Below, piece by piece: positions 27,261 to 36,063 of a DNA stretch of 64,000 bases (position 1 is its first letter; each line of letters starts with the position of its first letter). The DNA is from Streptomyces sp. NBC_01463 (lineage in GTDB: Bacteria; Actinomycetota; Actinomycetes; Streptomycetales; Streptomycetaceae). The notes beneath the pieces were generated by a model, which ran no database searches, was not told the DNA's origin, and was given only the letters and a program-made list of their open reading frames with translations. The position numbers and the translations under genes were made by a program. The stretch is taken from NCBI GenBank assembly GCA_036227345.1, contig CP109468.1, positions 248,001 through 312,000 on the forward strand, written 5' to 3'.

Positions 27261-27585
27261 CCTCACGGTCCTTGACCCGCAGCACCCGGCTGCTCACCGA
27301 CTTCCTGCGCACCATCCCCGTCGTTGCCCTGTGCCCGGTCCTGCTGCTGACGCTCGGCTCGACGATGAGACTCGTCCTGGTCGTCTCCTGAGCCCTCTGG
27401 CCGCTGCTGACAGCGGCCATCGACAGGGTGCGGCACGTGGACCCGGTGGCCGCGGACACCTTCCGCATCTTCCGGCTCCCCGCCCACCAGCGTGTGCGTC
27501 GCCTCGTCCAGCCCTCCGCGCTCCCCGAGCCACGCCGAGTTCGTCCTCGGCCTCCAGACCGCGGAGACCCGACGCATGGTCTGAA
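27261..27585 (+). pseudogene. Remnant of SsuC/TauC-like ABC transporter permease
   Basis: In the same frame as the regulator remnant, TDFLRTIPVVALCPVLLLTL and RHVDPVAADTFRIFRLPAHQ, then RRLVQPSALP, match the conserved inner-membrane loop of nitrate/sulfonate/taurine permeases. An in-frame TGA at 27389-27391 lies between helix and loop, and the terminal VLGLQTAETRRMV is in another frame, so at least one stop and one frameshift are present. The transmembrane start of the gene is missing. Confidence 0.5.
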
Positions 27586-27590
27586 CGGCC

Positions 27591-27639
27591 GCGCGCCCGG
27601 CCGGCTGTGCGCCCGCGTGGCACGGCCGGCCGGGCGCGC
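27591..27639. terminator. GC-rich hairpin terminator after the membrane-protein operon
   Basis: GCGCGCCCGGCCGGC (27591-27605) pairs perfectly with GCCGGCCGGGCGCGC (27625-27639). It lies seven bases past the stop of the minus-strand gene and probably also stops any reading from the pseudogene side. Confidence 0.65.
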
Positions 27640-27645
27640 CGTGCG

Positions 27646-28650
27646 TCAGGAGGCGTACGCCACCTTGATCTCGAAGATCAGGAATCCGCCGTTCTGGTAC
27701 AGGAAACCGTCCTGTCTGTCCCCGAGCAGCGCGCCGGGCGCCACCGTGAGGCCGGACTTCATGACGCCTGCCTCCTGCGTCTCCTTGAGCGGGACCCCGC
27801 CGTTGGCGACGCCCTTCACATGCATCCGCGCCGACCCCGGCACGTAGGTGAACCTGATGCGTCGCGGCGCCACGAAATTGCAGCTGTCCCACACGGTGAT
27901 CGAGTTCTCGGCGGAGAGCAGGCCTCTGACGGCGGGGTTGTACAGGGCCTCGGGCGGCAGCAGGACGCGCGCCCTGGAGCCCTGCAGAGCGGCAGCGGGG
28001 TTGGGGTACTCCTTCCCGTCCACCACTCTGGTGTCGAATGCCGGAGTGATGTCGTTGTTGAAGAAGAAATAGCAGCGGTAGTGGTGACCGTCGTTGGCGA
28101 TGACCTGGTCCGCGTAGCGCTCGTTCCCGTCCTGCTTGTCGCGGCACTGGACGAAGTTCCGTTCGTCACCGTGCACCCGGTTGTCGGTAATGGAATTGAA
28201 CACGGGATACGAAGCGGGCTTCTGCATCGTGAACGTCTTGCGGCCGGGACCCCAGCCACCCGAGTTGTCTATTTTCGCTTCCGGGGACGTGGAGACGGCC
28301 GCGTGGGGCGGGGCAGTGGAGGCCGATGCGGCTGCCCCCGAGGCCCCGCCGGCCCGGGGCAGCCAGCCTTGCTGCACTCCCACCAGGGCGACGACGCACA
28401 AGCTGGCGAACATACCGACGAGAAGGGCTCCCCTGCCTCTCGCGCCCGCCCACCGGACCGAGGCGCCGGGGGGCACCACGTACTGCTTCTCGACATATGT
28501 GACCCGGCTGTTGTCGCCGAGCGCCGAGCCCTTGATGTCGCGGCCCGCGGCCACACCACCCGCCCCGGCCGACACGCCCGGTGCCGGCCGCTCCCGCTCG
28601 TCCCGGGGTACCCCGGACTTTCTGCGTCGCGGCCGGAGCGGCGGAGTCAC
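27646..28650 (-). CDS. Single-pass membrane protein with GRDIKGSALG motif, unknown function
   Basis: The 334-residue product starts at a GTG that overlaps the stop of the upstream gene. Residues 34-50 read AAGRDIKGSALGDNSRV, a motif also present twice in its coupled neighbour. One transmembrane helix follows at about 74-92. The outer part contains Cys residues in VQCRDKQDGNERY, HYRCYFFFN and VWDSCNFVAPRRI. It ends FEIKVAYAS. No family with known function was recognised. The external part is predicted to be mainly beta strands. Confidence 0.6.
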   Translation of the reverse strand: MTPPLRPRRRKSGVPRDERERPAPGVSAGAGGVAAGRDIKGSALGDNSRVTYVEKQYVVPPGASVRWAGARGRGALLVGMFASLCVVALVGVQQGWLPRAGGASGAAASASTAPPHAAVSTSPEAKIDNSGGWGPGRKTFTMQKPASYPVFNSITDNRVHGDERNFVQCRDKQDGNERYADQVIANDGHHYRCYFFFNNDITPAFDTRVVDGKEYPNPAAALQGSRARVLLPPEALYNPAVRGLLSAENSITVWDSCNFVAPRRIRFTYVPGSARMHVKGVANGGVPLKETQEAGVMKSGLTVAPGALLGDRQDGFLYQNGGFLIFEIKVAYAS

Positions 28651-29075
28651 CGCTCGCTTCCCTCGCCCAACGCGCTGTCGGTGACGTCACCGCCGGTTGC
28701 GATCCCGTCCCGGGCCGCCCTGACGTCGTCCCCCTCGCGCGCCGGTGCCGAGGCGGTGCGCGCCTGCGTGGGAGGCCCGGTCACCTTGGAGTTCTTTCCC
28801 AGCGCCGAGCCGGTGATGTCGCCGCCCACGGCGATCCCGCCGCGCCCCGCTCGCACCCTCCGGCCACCGACGGAACCCCCGCCGGCACCGCGGAAGAGCG
28901 CCAGGACCGAGACCAGCAGCGCGGCCAGACCGACGACAGCGCCCGTCACACTCGCCACCTGGCCCGCCGTGTCCAGATCCCCTGCGACAGTGAGCACGAC
29001 CAGACCGACCGTCCCCGCTCCGGTCACCACTGCCGTCACCACGGCCCACCCGCGTGCTGCCCCTGCCGAAACCAT
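28647..29075 (-). CDS. Small membrane protein with two GGD-SALG motifs
   Basis: The 142-residue product has two transmembrane helices at about 10-32 and 42-62. The remaining cytoplasmic tail contains two copies of the motif: GIAVGGDITGSALGKNSKV (80-98) and GIATGGDVTDSALGEGS (124-140). The start at 29075 is chosen because the upstream extension is not hydrophobic and lacks a ribosome site. The stop overlaps the next gene by four bases (GTGA), so the two proteins are made together and likely form a complex. Confidence 0.6.
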   Translation of the reverse strand: MVSAGAARGWAVVTAVVTGAGTVGLVVLTVAGDLDTAGQVASVTGAVVGLAALLVSVLALFRGAGGGSVGGRRVRAGRGGIAVGGDITGSALGKNSKVTGPPTQARTASAPAREGDDVRAARDGIATGGDVTDSALGEGSER

Positions 29076-29202
29076 CAGCGCACCGCTCCTCAGCTTCACA
29101 ACCCACGCGGACCAGGTCGCGCAAGGGCGATGACATCCCGTCAACTCTACTGCCGTCAGCGGTGGTCATGAGGGTCATGACGGACTTCGGACCGACGGAA
29201 AG

Positions 29203-29243
29203 AGGTGGGGTCCCGCACGGCCGCGCGGCACGGGACCCCACCT
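29203..29243. terminator. Hairpin terminator of the flavoprotein gene
   Basis: AGGTGGGGTCCCG (29203-29215) pairs perfectly with CGGGACCCCACCT (29231-29243). It lies ten bases beyond the stop of the minus-strand flavoprotein. Confidence 0.68.
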
Positions 29244-29253
29244 CGCAGCCGAC

Positions 29254-31188
29254 TCAGAGAAGGTGCGTCACGGCACGGATGGCCGCGTCGAACGCGGCGT
29301 GGGTGTATCCGAACGCCTCGGCGTCGGAGTTCGCGATGGCGATCCGCCCGACCGGGCGACGGGCCTTGGCGTACGGGCGCTGCGACTCGGGCTGGTACAG
29401 GGCGGGATCGTCGAGGGAGTTGTACTCGTAGGCGTACCCGTGGGCCCAGCGGTTGACGGTGATGGCGGTGATGTCGCGGGCCGGGTCGAAGCCGTGGTCG
29501 CCCAGGGAGCGGGTCATCGAGTCACGGATCTCGCGCTCGAAGTCCTCGAACGGCATCCTGATCAGGGTGCGGCGGCCCGCCTTGTGCTGCTCGCGGCAGA
29601 TGAGGCCGGGCGAGCCCGGGGTCGCCGACAAGGAAACGACGGTGGGCAGTTCGGGGCGGTGCGGCATGGTGAAGTCGCCGATGTCGGTAACCGTGGGCAG
29701 GCCGAAGCTCGAGAAGAACATCGAGGGTGTGCTGACCCGGGACACGCGGGCTCGGGCGAAGGCCCGCCAGTCGCGGAGCGCGACCCGCGCGTACACCAGC
29801 GGCACCTTCGTGCCGTAGCGCATCGCCGTGACCTGTTCGGCCGGCAGCTCGGGCACGACGTACGAGGAGACGGAGTTCCAGCAGGCCATGACCACGCCCT
29901 TGGTCCGGACCCGGTAGCTGCGGCCTCCCTTGGAGTAGTCGACCACGGCGGCGTGCCTGCCGTCGTTGCGGACGTGGAAGGCCGTGCTGCCCAGCCGGAT
30001 GCGGACGTGGTTGTCCCGGTCGTCGAGGCGGGAGTAGTCCGCCTTCGCGGTGACGATCTCCCGCCAGTCCGGGCGCCGTTCGTCGAAGGCCTGCGGGACG
30101 AGCTTGCTGACCAGCAGGCGGGCGAGCGAGGCGTTGCCCTCGGGGAAGTAGAAGTTGCCGTCGTCCTCGGTCTCCGCGAGGTGCATCAGCGGTGTCAGTC
30201 CGGCGCCCGGCCACGGGGTGTGTGCGAGTCCCAGACCGCCGAAGCCCGGCTGTCCGGTCGCCCACGCGTCGGCCGCGGCGACGTGGTCGACGTTCACACC
30301 CCACAGGCCGTTGGTGCCCCGCTTGACGATCTCCAGCGCGTCGTCGTCCAGGCCGAGCTTCTCGCGGAGGTAGGCCTCGTACGGGGTGCGGGCGAGGGTC
30401 TCCTTCTTCTGCGCGTCCGTCAGTCCGGGGTAGAAGTCCTCGGTCGTCGTGTAAAGGCGGACCAGTGCGGCTCGGCTTGCCTCGCTCATCGGCAGTCTGG
30501 TGGCGTACGACGCCCAGGACTCGCCCGATTCGCGGATGACCAGTTGGTCCTTGCCCCAGCGTTCGGAGTTGAACAGGGTGCCGCTGCGCAGGGAGTACGG
30601 CGCGTAGGCGTCGCCCTTGACCGTGGCTTCCAGTGCCTTCAGGTCGACGCCGAGATCCTTGGTCAGCAGATCGCGGGCGCCACGCGACCAGGTGCTCGGG
30701 GTGTCGATGTTCACGGTGCCGCCGTTGGACAGCAACTGCGTACGGCCGACGTGGAATTCGTTGCGCCGGGCGTGTCCGCCGAAGTCGTCGAGGGCGTCGA
30801 GGATGAGCACCCGCGCTCGCGGACCGGCGTGCTTGCGGTAGAGGTGGGCGGCGGCCAGACCGCTGAGGCCGCCGCCGACCACGACCAGGTCGTAGCTCTC
30901 GCGGGTATCCGATATACGGCCGGGGGCGAAGGCGCCGTCGCGTACGGCGTGCGCCACGTCGTACGCACCCGGCTGCTGGCCCCGCAGGCCGGTCGCGGTC
31001 GGCGGGTACGGCGCGCTCGGCCTGCCGTGCCCGTGTCCGTGCGAAGTGCCGGGCACCGCCTGCGCCGTACCGGGAAGCGCCATGGCCGCGGCCGCGCCGA
31101 CCGCGGTGACGGCCACCCCGTCGAGGAAGTCACGGCGGGTGACCTTCCGATTGTTCATACCGAGCTCGTGATCACTGAATCTGGGCAT
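29254..31188 (-). CDS. Tat-exported FAD-dependent amine oxidase, spermidine dehydrogenase-like
   Basis: The 644-residue protein has a twin-arginine signal (RKVTRRDFLDGVAVTAVGAA) and a GxGxxG FAD-binding motif in YDLVVVGGGLSGLAAAHLYR. A DFGGHARRNEF segment replaces the GGR motif of amine oxidases. The overall layout matches bacterial spermidine dehydrogenases, which oxidise the polyamine and pass electrons on from FAD and heme. ATG at 31188 is chosen because it follows GGGGG and gives an N-terminus typical of actinobacterial relatives. It is transcribed alone. The role may be use of polyamines outside the membrane as nitrogen source, which would fit with the catabolic genes nearby. Confidence 0.75.
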   Translation of the reverse strand: MPRFSDHELGMNNRKVTRRDFLDGVAVTAVGAAAAMALPGTAQAVPGTSHGHGHGRPSAPYPPTATGLRGQQPGAYDVAHAVRDGAFAPGRISDTRESYDLVVVGGGLSGLAAAHLYRKHAGPRARVLILDALDDFGGHARRNEFHVGRTQLLSNGGTVNIDTPSTWSRGARDLLTKDLGVDLKALEATVKGDAYAPYSLRSGTLFNSERWGKDQLVIRESGESWASYATRLPMSEASRAALVRLYTTTEDFYPGLTDAQKKETLARTPYEAYLREKLGLDDDALEIVKRGTNGLWGVNVDHVAAADAWATGQPGFGGLGLAHTPWPGAGLTPLMHLAETEDDGNFYFPEGNASLARLLVSKLVPQAFDERRPDWREIVTAKADYSRLDDRDNHVRIRLGSTAFHVRNDGRHAAVVDYSKGGRSYRVRTKGVVMACWNSVSSYVVPELPAEQVTAMRYGTKVPLVYARVALRDWRAFARARVSRVSTPSMFFSSFGLPTVTDIGDFTMPHRPELPTVVSLSATPGSPGLICREQHKAGRRTLIRMPFEDFEREIRDSMTRSLGDHGFDPARDITAITVNRWAHGYAYEYNSLDDPALYQPESQRPYAKARRPVGRIAIANSDAEAFGYTHAAFDAAIRAVTHLL

Positions 31189-31415
31189 GCGAGACCCCCA
31201 CATGGATCTTCGGATTTCGGAGCAGAACCGTCTGATCGGAATGCTATACAGCTGTCAGGTGTTTTCTGAAGAACGAAATCCGTTGCGTGTGGGCCAAGTT
31301 GCTGCGAAATCAGCAGTCGGCGCGATGCGGTGAAGCCGGTCCTGCGCCCGGGGCCTCGGACCGGCTGCGGTCCCCCGGAGCCACGCCTTCGATCGGCGGC
31401 GCCACCAGGCGTCAT

Positions 31416-31451
31416 GGCCGCGTCCCGGCCGGCCTCGGCCGGGACGCGGCC
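31416..31451. terminator. Hairpin terminator of the LAETG metalloprotease gene
   Basis: GGCCGCGTCCCGGCC and GGCCGGGACGCGGCC form a perfect 15-bp stem around a 6-base loop. The hairpin is seven bases past the stop of the minus-strand gene. Confidence 0.7.
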
Positions 31452-31457
31452 CCCTGA

Positions 31458-32816
31458 TCAGGCGCTACGGCGTCCGCGGCGGCGCAGTGCGTACAGGGAG
31501 AGGGCTCCCGCGGCGGCCAGCGCGGCTCCGGTGCCGGCGATGAGCGGGGTCGTGGAACTGCCGCCCGTCTCCGCCAGGTTCCGGGCGTCGGCGCCGCCCT
31601 TCCCCGCGTGGCCGTCCGGCGCGGTGGGCGCGTCGGCGTCGGTGCCCTTCTCCGAGACGGGCGCTCCCTCACCGCCTTGGGGCTTCGGGTCGGGCGCGGT
31701 GGTGTTGCCCTGCTTCGACGATCCGGCCGCGGCAGGTGCGGGTACGCCACCGAGGCTGACCGAGACGGCGGCCGACCCGTTGCCGGACCGGCCGACCTCC
31801 ACCCGGACCTTGTTCGCCTTGTCGGTCAACGCGGTGACCGCGTCCTCCTTGCCCTTCCCTTCGCCCGGCGTGGGGTCGATGAGACGGGAGGAGTTGTAGT
31901 TGCCCTCGGGGACCAGATACGCGTGCACACCCTCGATCGCGGCGTCGAGGTTGCCGTCCTCGGCATCGGTGTAGGAGGGGTCCTCGTGGCGGTACTCCAC
32001 GACCAACCGGTCCTTGCCCAGCGGGATGTCGAGCGCCCTGACTCCACCGGCCGCACCGCCGTAGAGCGGGCTGAGGGTGAAGGTGGCGGACTTCTTCACG
32101 GTGACGGCCTGACCGCCGGGGAGCCAGGACCGGCTGATCAGCTCGGGGGCGGCGAAGCCGACGCCGACGCCACCGCCGCCCATGGGGGTCTTGCCGCTGT
32201 ACCCCTCCGCACTGGCGCAGCGGCCGAGGTCGCCGCCCGGGCACTCGTCGCGCTCGTGGTGGCTGTAGCCCTGGTTGTGGCCGAACTCGTGGACCATGGC
32301 GGCCTTGCTGGTCGTGCCGTCCTCGCCGACCTGCAGCCAGGTGTTCGGACCCGGTACGGAGCCGAGTCCGGCCCAGCCGCAGTCGCTTCCGGCGCCGGGC
32401 TGCAGCACGGAGATGCTGTCGTAGTCCTCCTTCTCCGTGTAGCCGTCCGCGAGCGCGGCCTCCCTGGCGGCCTTGTTCACGGCTCCGGCGTCGCACGGGT
32501 TCTGCGGCAGGTCGAGTTCGTACGGTCCGACGACTTCGTCCTCGGCGGCCGGGACATACGTGAAGGCTCCCTGGGAGACCTTGGTGTAGTACCCCGCGAT
32601 CGACTGGGAACCGCCGAAGTACTCCTTCCTGGCGTCCTGTTTGACCGCCTCGGCGTCGGCGTGCTTGGCGTCCTTGAAGTCGACCACGACCACGAGTACC
32701 CGGTTCCTGGCCGGGGCCTCGTCGGCGGCATGGGCCGGGGCGGCGGGGCCGACCGCGGCGAGCACGGCGGCCGTTGCCGCGGCGGTGGCGAGTCCCGTAC
32801 GGGCGCGCTTGTACAT
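31458..32816 (-). CDS. Secreted M6-like metalloprotease with LAETG sortase anchor
   Basis: The 452-residue precursor has a signal sequence ending near AHAAD (30). The zinc site HEFGHNQGYSH (176-186) fits the HExxHxxGxxH form. Four Cys residues nearby could make disulfides. The C-terminus has a low-complexity Ala/Gly/Pro/Thr spacer, then LAETG (414-418), a hydrophobic helix and an RRRGRR tail, which is a cell-wall sorting signal of the LAXTG type recognised by class E sortases in Streptomyces. The protein is therefore probably attached to peptidoglycan and cuts external proteins. It is preceded by an ECF sigma-factor fusion gene on the same strand. Confidence 0.84.
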   Translation of the reverse strand: MYKRARTGLATAAATAAVLAAVGPAAPAHAADEAPARNRVLVVVVDFKDAKHADAEAVKQDARKEYFGGSQSIAGYYTKVSQGAFTYVPAAEDEVVGPYELDLPQNPCDAGAVNKAAREAALADGYTEKEDYDSISVLQPGAGSDCGWAGLGSVPGPNTWLQVGEDGTTSKAAMVHEFGHNQGYSHHERDECPGGDLGRCASAEGYSGKTPMGGGGVGVGFAAPELISRSWLPGGQAVTVKKSATFTLSPLYGGAAGGVRALDIPLGKDRLVVEYRHEDPSYTDAEDGNLDAAIEGVHAYLVPEGNYNSSRLIDPTPGEGKGKEDAVTALTDKANKVRVEVGRSGNGSAAVSVSLGGVPAPAAAGSSKQGNTTAPDPKPQGGEGAPVSEKGTDADAPTAPDGHAGKGGADARNLAETGGSSTTPLIAGTGAALAAAGALSLYALRRRGRRSA

Positions 32817-32851
32817 GGGGGGTCCTTGGGATCGGTGGAACATTGCGGGGA

Positions 32852-32875
32852 GGGGGAGTGTGCGCGCACTCCCCC
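32852..32875. terminator. Hairpin terminator after the sigma-factor fusion gene
   Basis: GGGGGAGTG, then TGCGCG as loop, then CACTCCCCC form a perfect 9-bp stem. It lies between the sigma-factor stop and the metalloprotease start, so the two genes have separate messages or partial read-through. Confidence 0.62.
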
Positions 32876-32929
32876 GTCCCGCTGCTTTGCCGATCCTTTA
32901 CCGAAGCCGCCGTGGCGGAGGCTTCGAAG

Positions 32930-34603
32930 TCAGTACGCGGCGGCGCCGTCAGCCGGCGGCAGCCCGGCGAGACGGCCGTCGAACAGGGCGCCGTCGTAGC
33001 GGAAGCCGAACGAGGGCGAGGCGTAGTAGTGGTGGTTGGTGCCGATGTCCGTCGTGTGCTCCAGACCGTCGGCCGCGTGCGCCCAGTCGTTCAGCCCCAG
33101 GTACATCCGGTCGCCCCGCTGGATGAACCGCGCCTCGCCGGAGCCGTCCGGCGCGTAGAGACCCCACAGCTGTCCGGCGTCGGCGGAGGAGCAGTTCGTC
33201 TGGACGACCGGGGCGTCGTCGGTCTCGGTGCCCTGGTTGGACAGGCACATCCCGGTCCCGGTGTTGCGTATCTGCACCCGCCCGTCGTCACCCGGGCGCA
33301 GCAGATCCCACATCTGACGGCGGCTCCCCCGGCAGGGCGCCTCCCGCGCCTGGACGCCTGCGGCCGTGCTGCCGCCGGGGATCTCCATGCACCTGCCGGT
33401 GGAGGCGAGCCTGAGCCTGGTGCGGTCCTCCGCTTTCGGCAGCCACGCGGTCGGGGACGGTGGGGCCGGCGCGGAAGGGGAGGCACTCACGGTGGCACGT
33501 GGGGACTTCGTGGCCGGGCTGCTGGGGACACGGGGGGCGGGTGGCACCGGGGCGGCCTCTGCGGAGCGCACAGGGGCTTTCGGGGTGTCCTCTGCGCCGT
33601 CCAGGAGGAGCAGGCCACCGCCCAGCAGGGCGGACGCGGTGACCACGGCGGCGCCCAGCAGGGCGCCCTTGCCTCCCGCGGTGGAGGCGGCGGCCGCCGT
33701 CGCACCACCCGCCGAACCCGCTGCCGCGCCACCGGCAGCCGCCCCGAACTGGGCCTGGAAGTAGGCGTGGCCGCCCCACAGCAGCAGACCTGCCGGCAGC
33801 ACGGCTCCGAGCCGGCCGTCCAGGTGGGTGAGTTCGGCGAGCGCCCGCCTGCAGCCCTCGCACCCGTCCAGGTGCCGGCCCAGCCGCCGGTCACGCCGGG
33901 ACCCGCCGCGACGGACCGCCGCGGCGAGCAGCGGACCGTGGCGCCGGCACTCCTCGCTCCGGCTGCCGGTCTCGGCGTGCGCACGGAGATACGCCTCTCG
34001 CAGCCCCTCTCGGGCCCTCGCGGTGAGCGAGGTGACCCCGCTGGGGCTCAGGCCCAGCAGTACACCGATCCGTTCGGCGGACTCGCCCTCCACGACGCTG
34101 TGCCACAGGGCCGCCTGCCAGCGCTCGGGCAGGACGCGGAAGCCGCGAACGATCATGTCCCGGTCCTCCCGCGCGATCACCCGCTCCTCTCCGTCGGCGT
34201 ACTCCACGACCCCAATGTCCGGACCGGGCGCCTCCTGCTCGGCAAGCCACTGCTCGAAGTCCTCCTTCAGCTCGGTCCGTCGCGCGGTGGCCGCCCACTC
34301 CCCCGCGGTGTGCCGCACCACGGCGAGCAGGTAGGGCCGCCAGGCGTCCTCCGGCCCGCTGCCCGACCGCACCGCGTGCAGGACACGGGCGAACACCTCG
34401 GAGGCGAGGTCCTCGGCGGTGTGGGGATCGCGCGCGAAGGTGCGGGCATAGCCGAGGACGGCCGAGTGGTGGCGCTCGTACAGCTCAGCGGCGGCTGCCG
34501 TGTTCCCCGACTGTCTGACCCGTAGCCCCAGCTCCCGGTCCGGGCACCCGGCAGCGGGCGTCGTGGGATCCGTGCGGGTGTGCCGCGCGTGCATTCCAGT
34601 CAT
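32930..34603 (-). CDS. ECF sigma factor fused to zinc-finger, membrane and ricin-type lectin domains
   Basis: The 557-residue protein has sigma-70 region 2 at about 36-105 (DPHTAEDLASEVFARVLHAV) and region 4 at about 145-205 (LSPSGVTSLTARAREGL). A ZAS-like anti-sigma zinc finger follows: HLDGCEGCRR (244-253). One membrane helix lies at about 314-336, then a Pro/Ser/Ala-rich linker and a ricin-type beta-trefoil from ~395 to the end, with QxW-type repeats at RRQMWDLL and AGQLWGLY. One chain therefore carries sigma, its own inhibitor, a membrane anchor and an external sugar-binding sensor. The ATG at 34603 is chosen; no good start lies further upstream. Release by cleavage is a likely control step but not shown here. 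Confidence 0.83.
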   Translation of the reverse strand: MTGMHARHTRTDPTTPAAGCPDRELGLRVRQSGNTAAAAELYERHHSAVLGYARTFARDPHTAEDLASEVFARVLHAVRSGSGPEDAWRPYLLAVVRHTAGEWAATARRTELKEDFEQWLAEQEAPGPDIGVVEYADGEERVIAREDRDMIVRGFRVLPERWQAALWHSVVEGESAERIGVLLGLSPSGVTSLTARAREGLREAYLRAHAETGSRSEECRRHGPLLAAAVRRGGSRRDRRLGRHLDGCEGCRRALAELTHLDGRLGAVLPAGLLLWGGHAYFQAQFGAAAGGAAAGSAGGATAAAASTAGGKGALLGAAVVTASALLGGGLLLLDGAEDTPKAPVRSAEAAPVPPAPRVPSSPATKSPRATVSASPSAPAPPSPTAWLPKAEDRTRLRLASTGRCMEIPGGSTAAGVQAREAPCRGSRRQMWDLLRPGDDGRVQIRNTGTGMCLSNQGTETDDAPVVQTNCSSADAGQLWGLYAPDGSGEARFIQRGDRMYLGLNDWAHAADGLEHTTDIGTNHHYYASPSFGFRYDGALFDGRLAGLPPADGAAAY

Positions 34604-34923
34604 GCGAAGACCTCGTCCGGGGCGTTGGTCCGCCGCAAGGCCGCAGTACCGGTCGGACTGCCGCCTCCTGTGGCGGGGCTTGCTGGGTTCGGGCGTGTTC
34701 GGGGGCAGGCCGGCCTCCCCGTCGTCGTGGTTCGACGAACGGGAGACCTGTCCGCACAGAGGGAGACGCATGGCGGCCGGCCGGATATCGGAAAACGAGC
34801 GGCCCGTGGGAAACGAGGCGCGGAGGAGACTCCTCGCGGTGCGGGCTCCGGCACCCTCAGGACGCCCTCAGCACACCCCTGGCATCCCTGACGCACGCGC
34901 GCGGTCGGCCATGAGCGCTGCTC
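34604..34923. other. Intergenic region between Lrp and sigma-factor genes
   Basis: No supported gene. An open frame continuous with the sigma-factor gene extends into it but lacks coding character. On the minus strand, CGTTTCCC and CGTTTTCC form an imperfect direct repeat about 160-190 bases upstream of the sigma start, which could be part of its promoter. Confidence 0.4.
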
Positions 34924-35967
34924 TCACCTCGGTACGAGATTTCCGGCGCGCTTGTACGTGCGTATCAGGAGGGCCGTCTGGACTTCTCGTACGCCCTGCA
35001 GCCCCGAGAACGCCCGGGCATGGAAGTCGTGCATGTCGGCGGTCGTGGCGTGGCTGCTGTAGCCGAGGACGTTGTCCCTTCCCGTGGTGACGACGAGGTG
35101 CCGGACGGAGGGCTCGGCGGCCAGGTGGCGCAGCGCCGCGTCGAGGTGGACGTGCTCGACGCGGAGCTGGAAGCGCGATTCGACCGGATAGCCGAGTACC
35201 CCCGGTTCCGCGAACAGACGCAGGTGGAAGACGTGCGAGGCCATGAGCCGGTTGAGCCGTCGGCGTACCGTGGACTCGCCCAGGTTCAGCCGGGTCGCCA
35301 GGCTGGTCGTCGGCATGCGCGCGTCCTCGGCGAGCAGGGCCGCGAGCTCCCGGTCGACGTCGTCCACGCGGGTCCCGGTGACGGGCTGCCGCCCCTCCAT
35401 CGCCAGCCGGCGCATGCGCGTCGGTCCGGACCGGTACGGCGCCCAGTCGACCGCGGTGAGGAGCAGCCGGAGCACCAGGGCGGAGTGGATGTCGAGGACT
35501 CCCGGCATGGTGCCGATCGTCCGGTCCACGAGTGCGATGAGCTCGTTCTCGTCGGCGGCCGTCATCTCCGCGAGGACCACCAGGTCGCCCGTGGCGACCT
35601 CGACGGAGCGGCTGTCGGGCCGCGCGGCGATGGTTCGGGCGACCTCCTCCAGACGGCCGGGGGCGCAGCGCACGGCCAGTTCGACGACCAGGTCGTCCCC
35701 CAGGTATTCGCTCACCAGCCCGCCGATGAACCTCACCTGTCCGGTCCTGAGCATGCGCTCCAGGCGGCGGGCGACGGTGCGCTCGTGCAGGCCGACGTGG
35801 GCGCCGACGTCGGCGAAGGAGGCGCGCGGGCTCTGCGCGAGGAACCGCAGCACCGCCAGATCCTGGGCGTCGAAGGGCGACTGCCCGGCCGGGTCGGATT
35901 CCGCCACGCGTTCCCCTCGATTGCCCGATTCCGCCATCTGATTCCGGGATACGCCTGCTTCGCGCAT
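34924..35967 (-). CDS. Double-domain Lrp/AsnC family regulator
   Basis: The 347-residue protein is twice the normal size of Lrp/AsnC regulators. It has two winged helices (LAVLRFLAQSPRASFADVGA with VGLHERTVARRLERM; and LAALLAEDARMPTTSLATRL with LGESTVRRRLNRL), each followed by an alpha/beta RAM-like ligand domain. Lrp proteins sense amino acids or related small molecules. The start may be ATG 35967 or 35937; the first follows AGAGG. It is divergent from an MFS exporter and an M20 peptidase, which it probably controls through the shared 96-base promoter. Confidence 0.82.
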   Translation of the reverse strand: MREAGVSRNQMAESGNRGERVAESDPAGQSPFDAQDLAVLRFLAQSPRASFADVGAHVGLHERTVARRLERMLRTGQVRFIGGLVSEYLGDDLVVELAVRCAPGRLEEVARTIAARPDSRSVEVATGDLVVLAEMTAADENELIALVDRTIGTMPGVLDIHSALVLRLLLTAVDWAPYRSGPTRMRRLAMEGRQPVTGTRVDDVDRELAALLAEDARMPTTSLATRLNLGESTVRRRLNRLMASHVFHLRLFAEPGVLGYPVESRFQLRVEHVHLDAALRHLAAEPSVRHLVVTTGRDNVLGYSSHATTADMHDFHARAFSGLQGVREVQTALLIRTYKRAGNLVPR

Positions 35968-36063
35968 TCTCGGAGGCACCTCTTGCCTGGTTTCGGTGGT
36001 GACCCGCACATTACCGGACAGCATCATTCAGCCGACATCCGGCCGTCCGCAGAGGTGGAGCCC

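Noticed and set aside
27241..27391. Intact C-terminal membrane part of the AfsR-like remnant
   Set aside because: The hydrophobic stretch matches SsuC-like permeases and continues past an in-frame stop, so it belongs to a second decayed gene.
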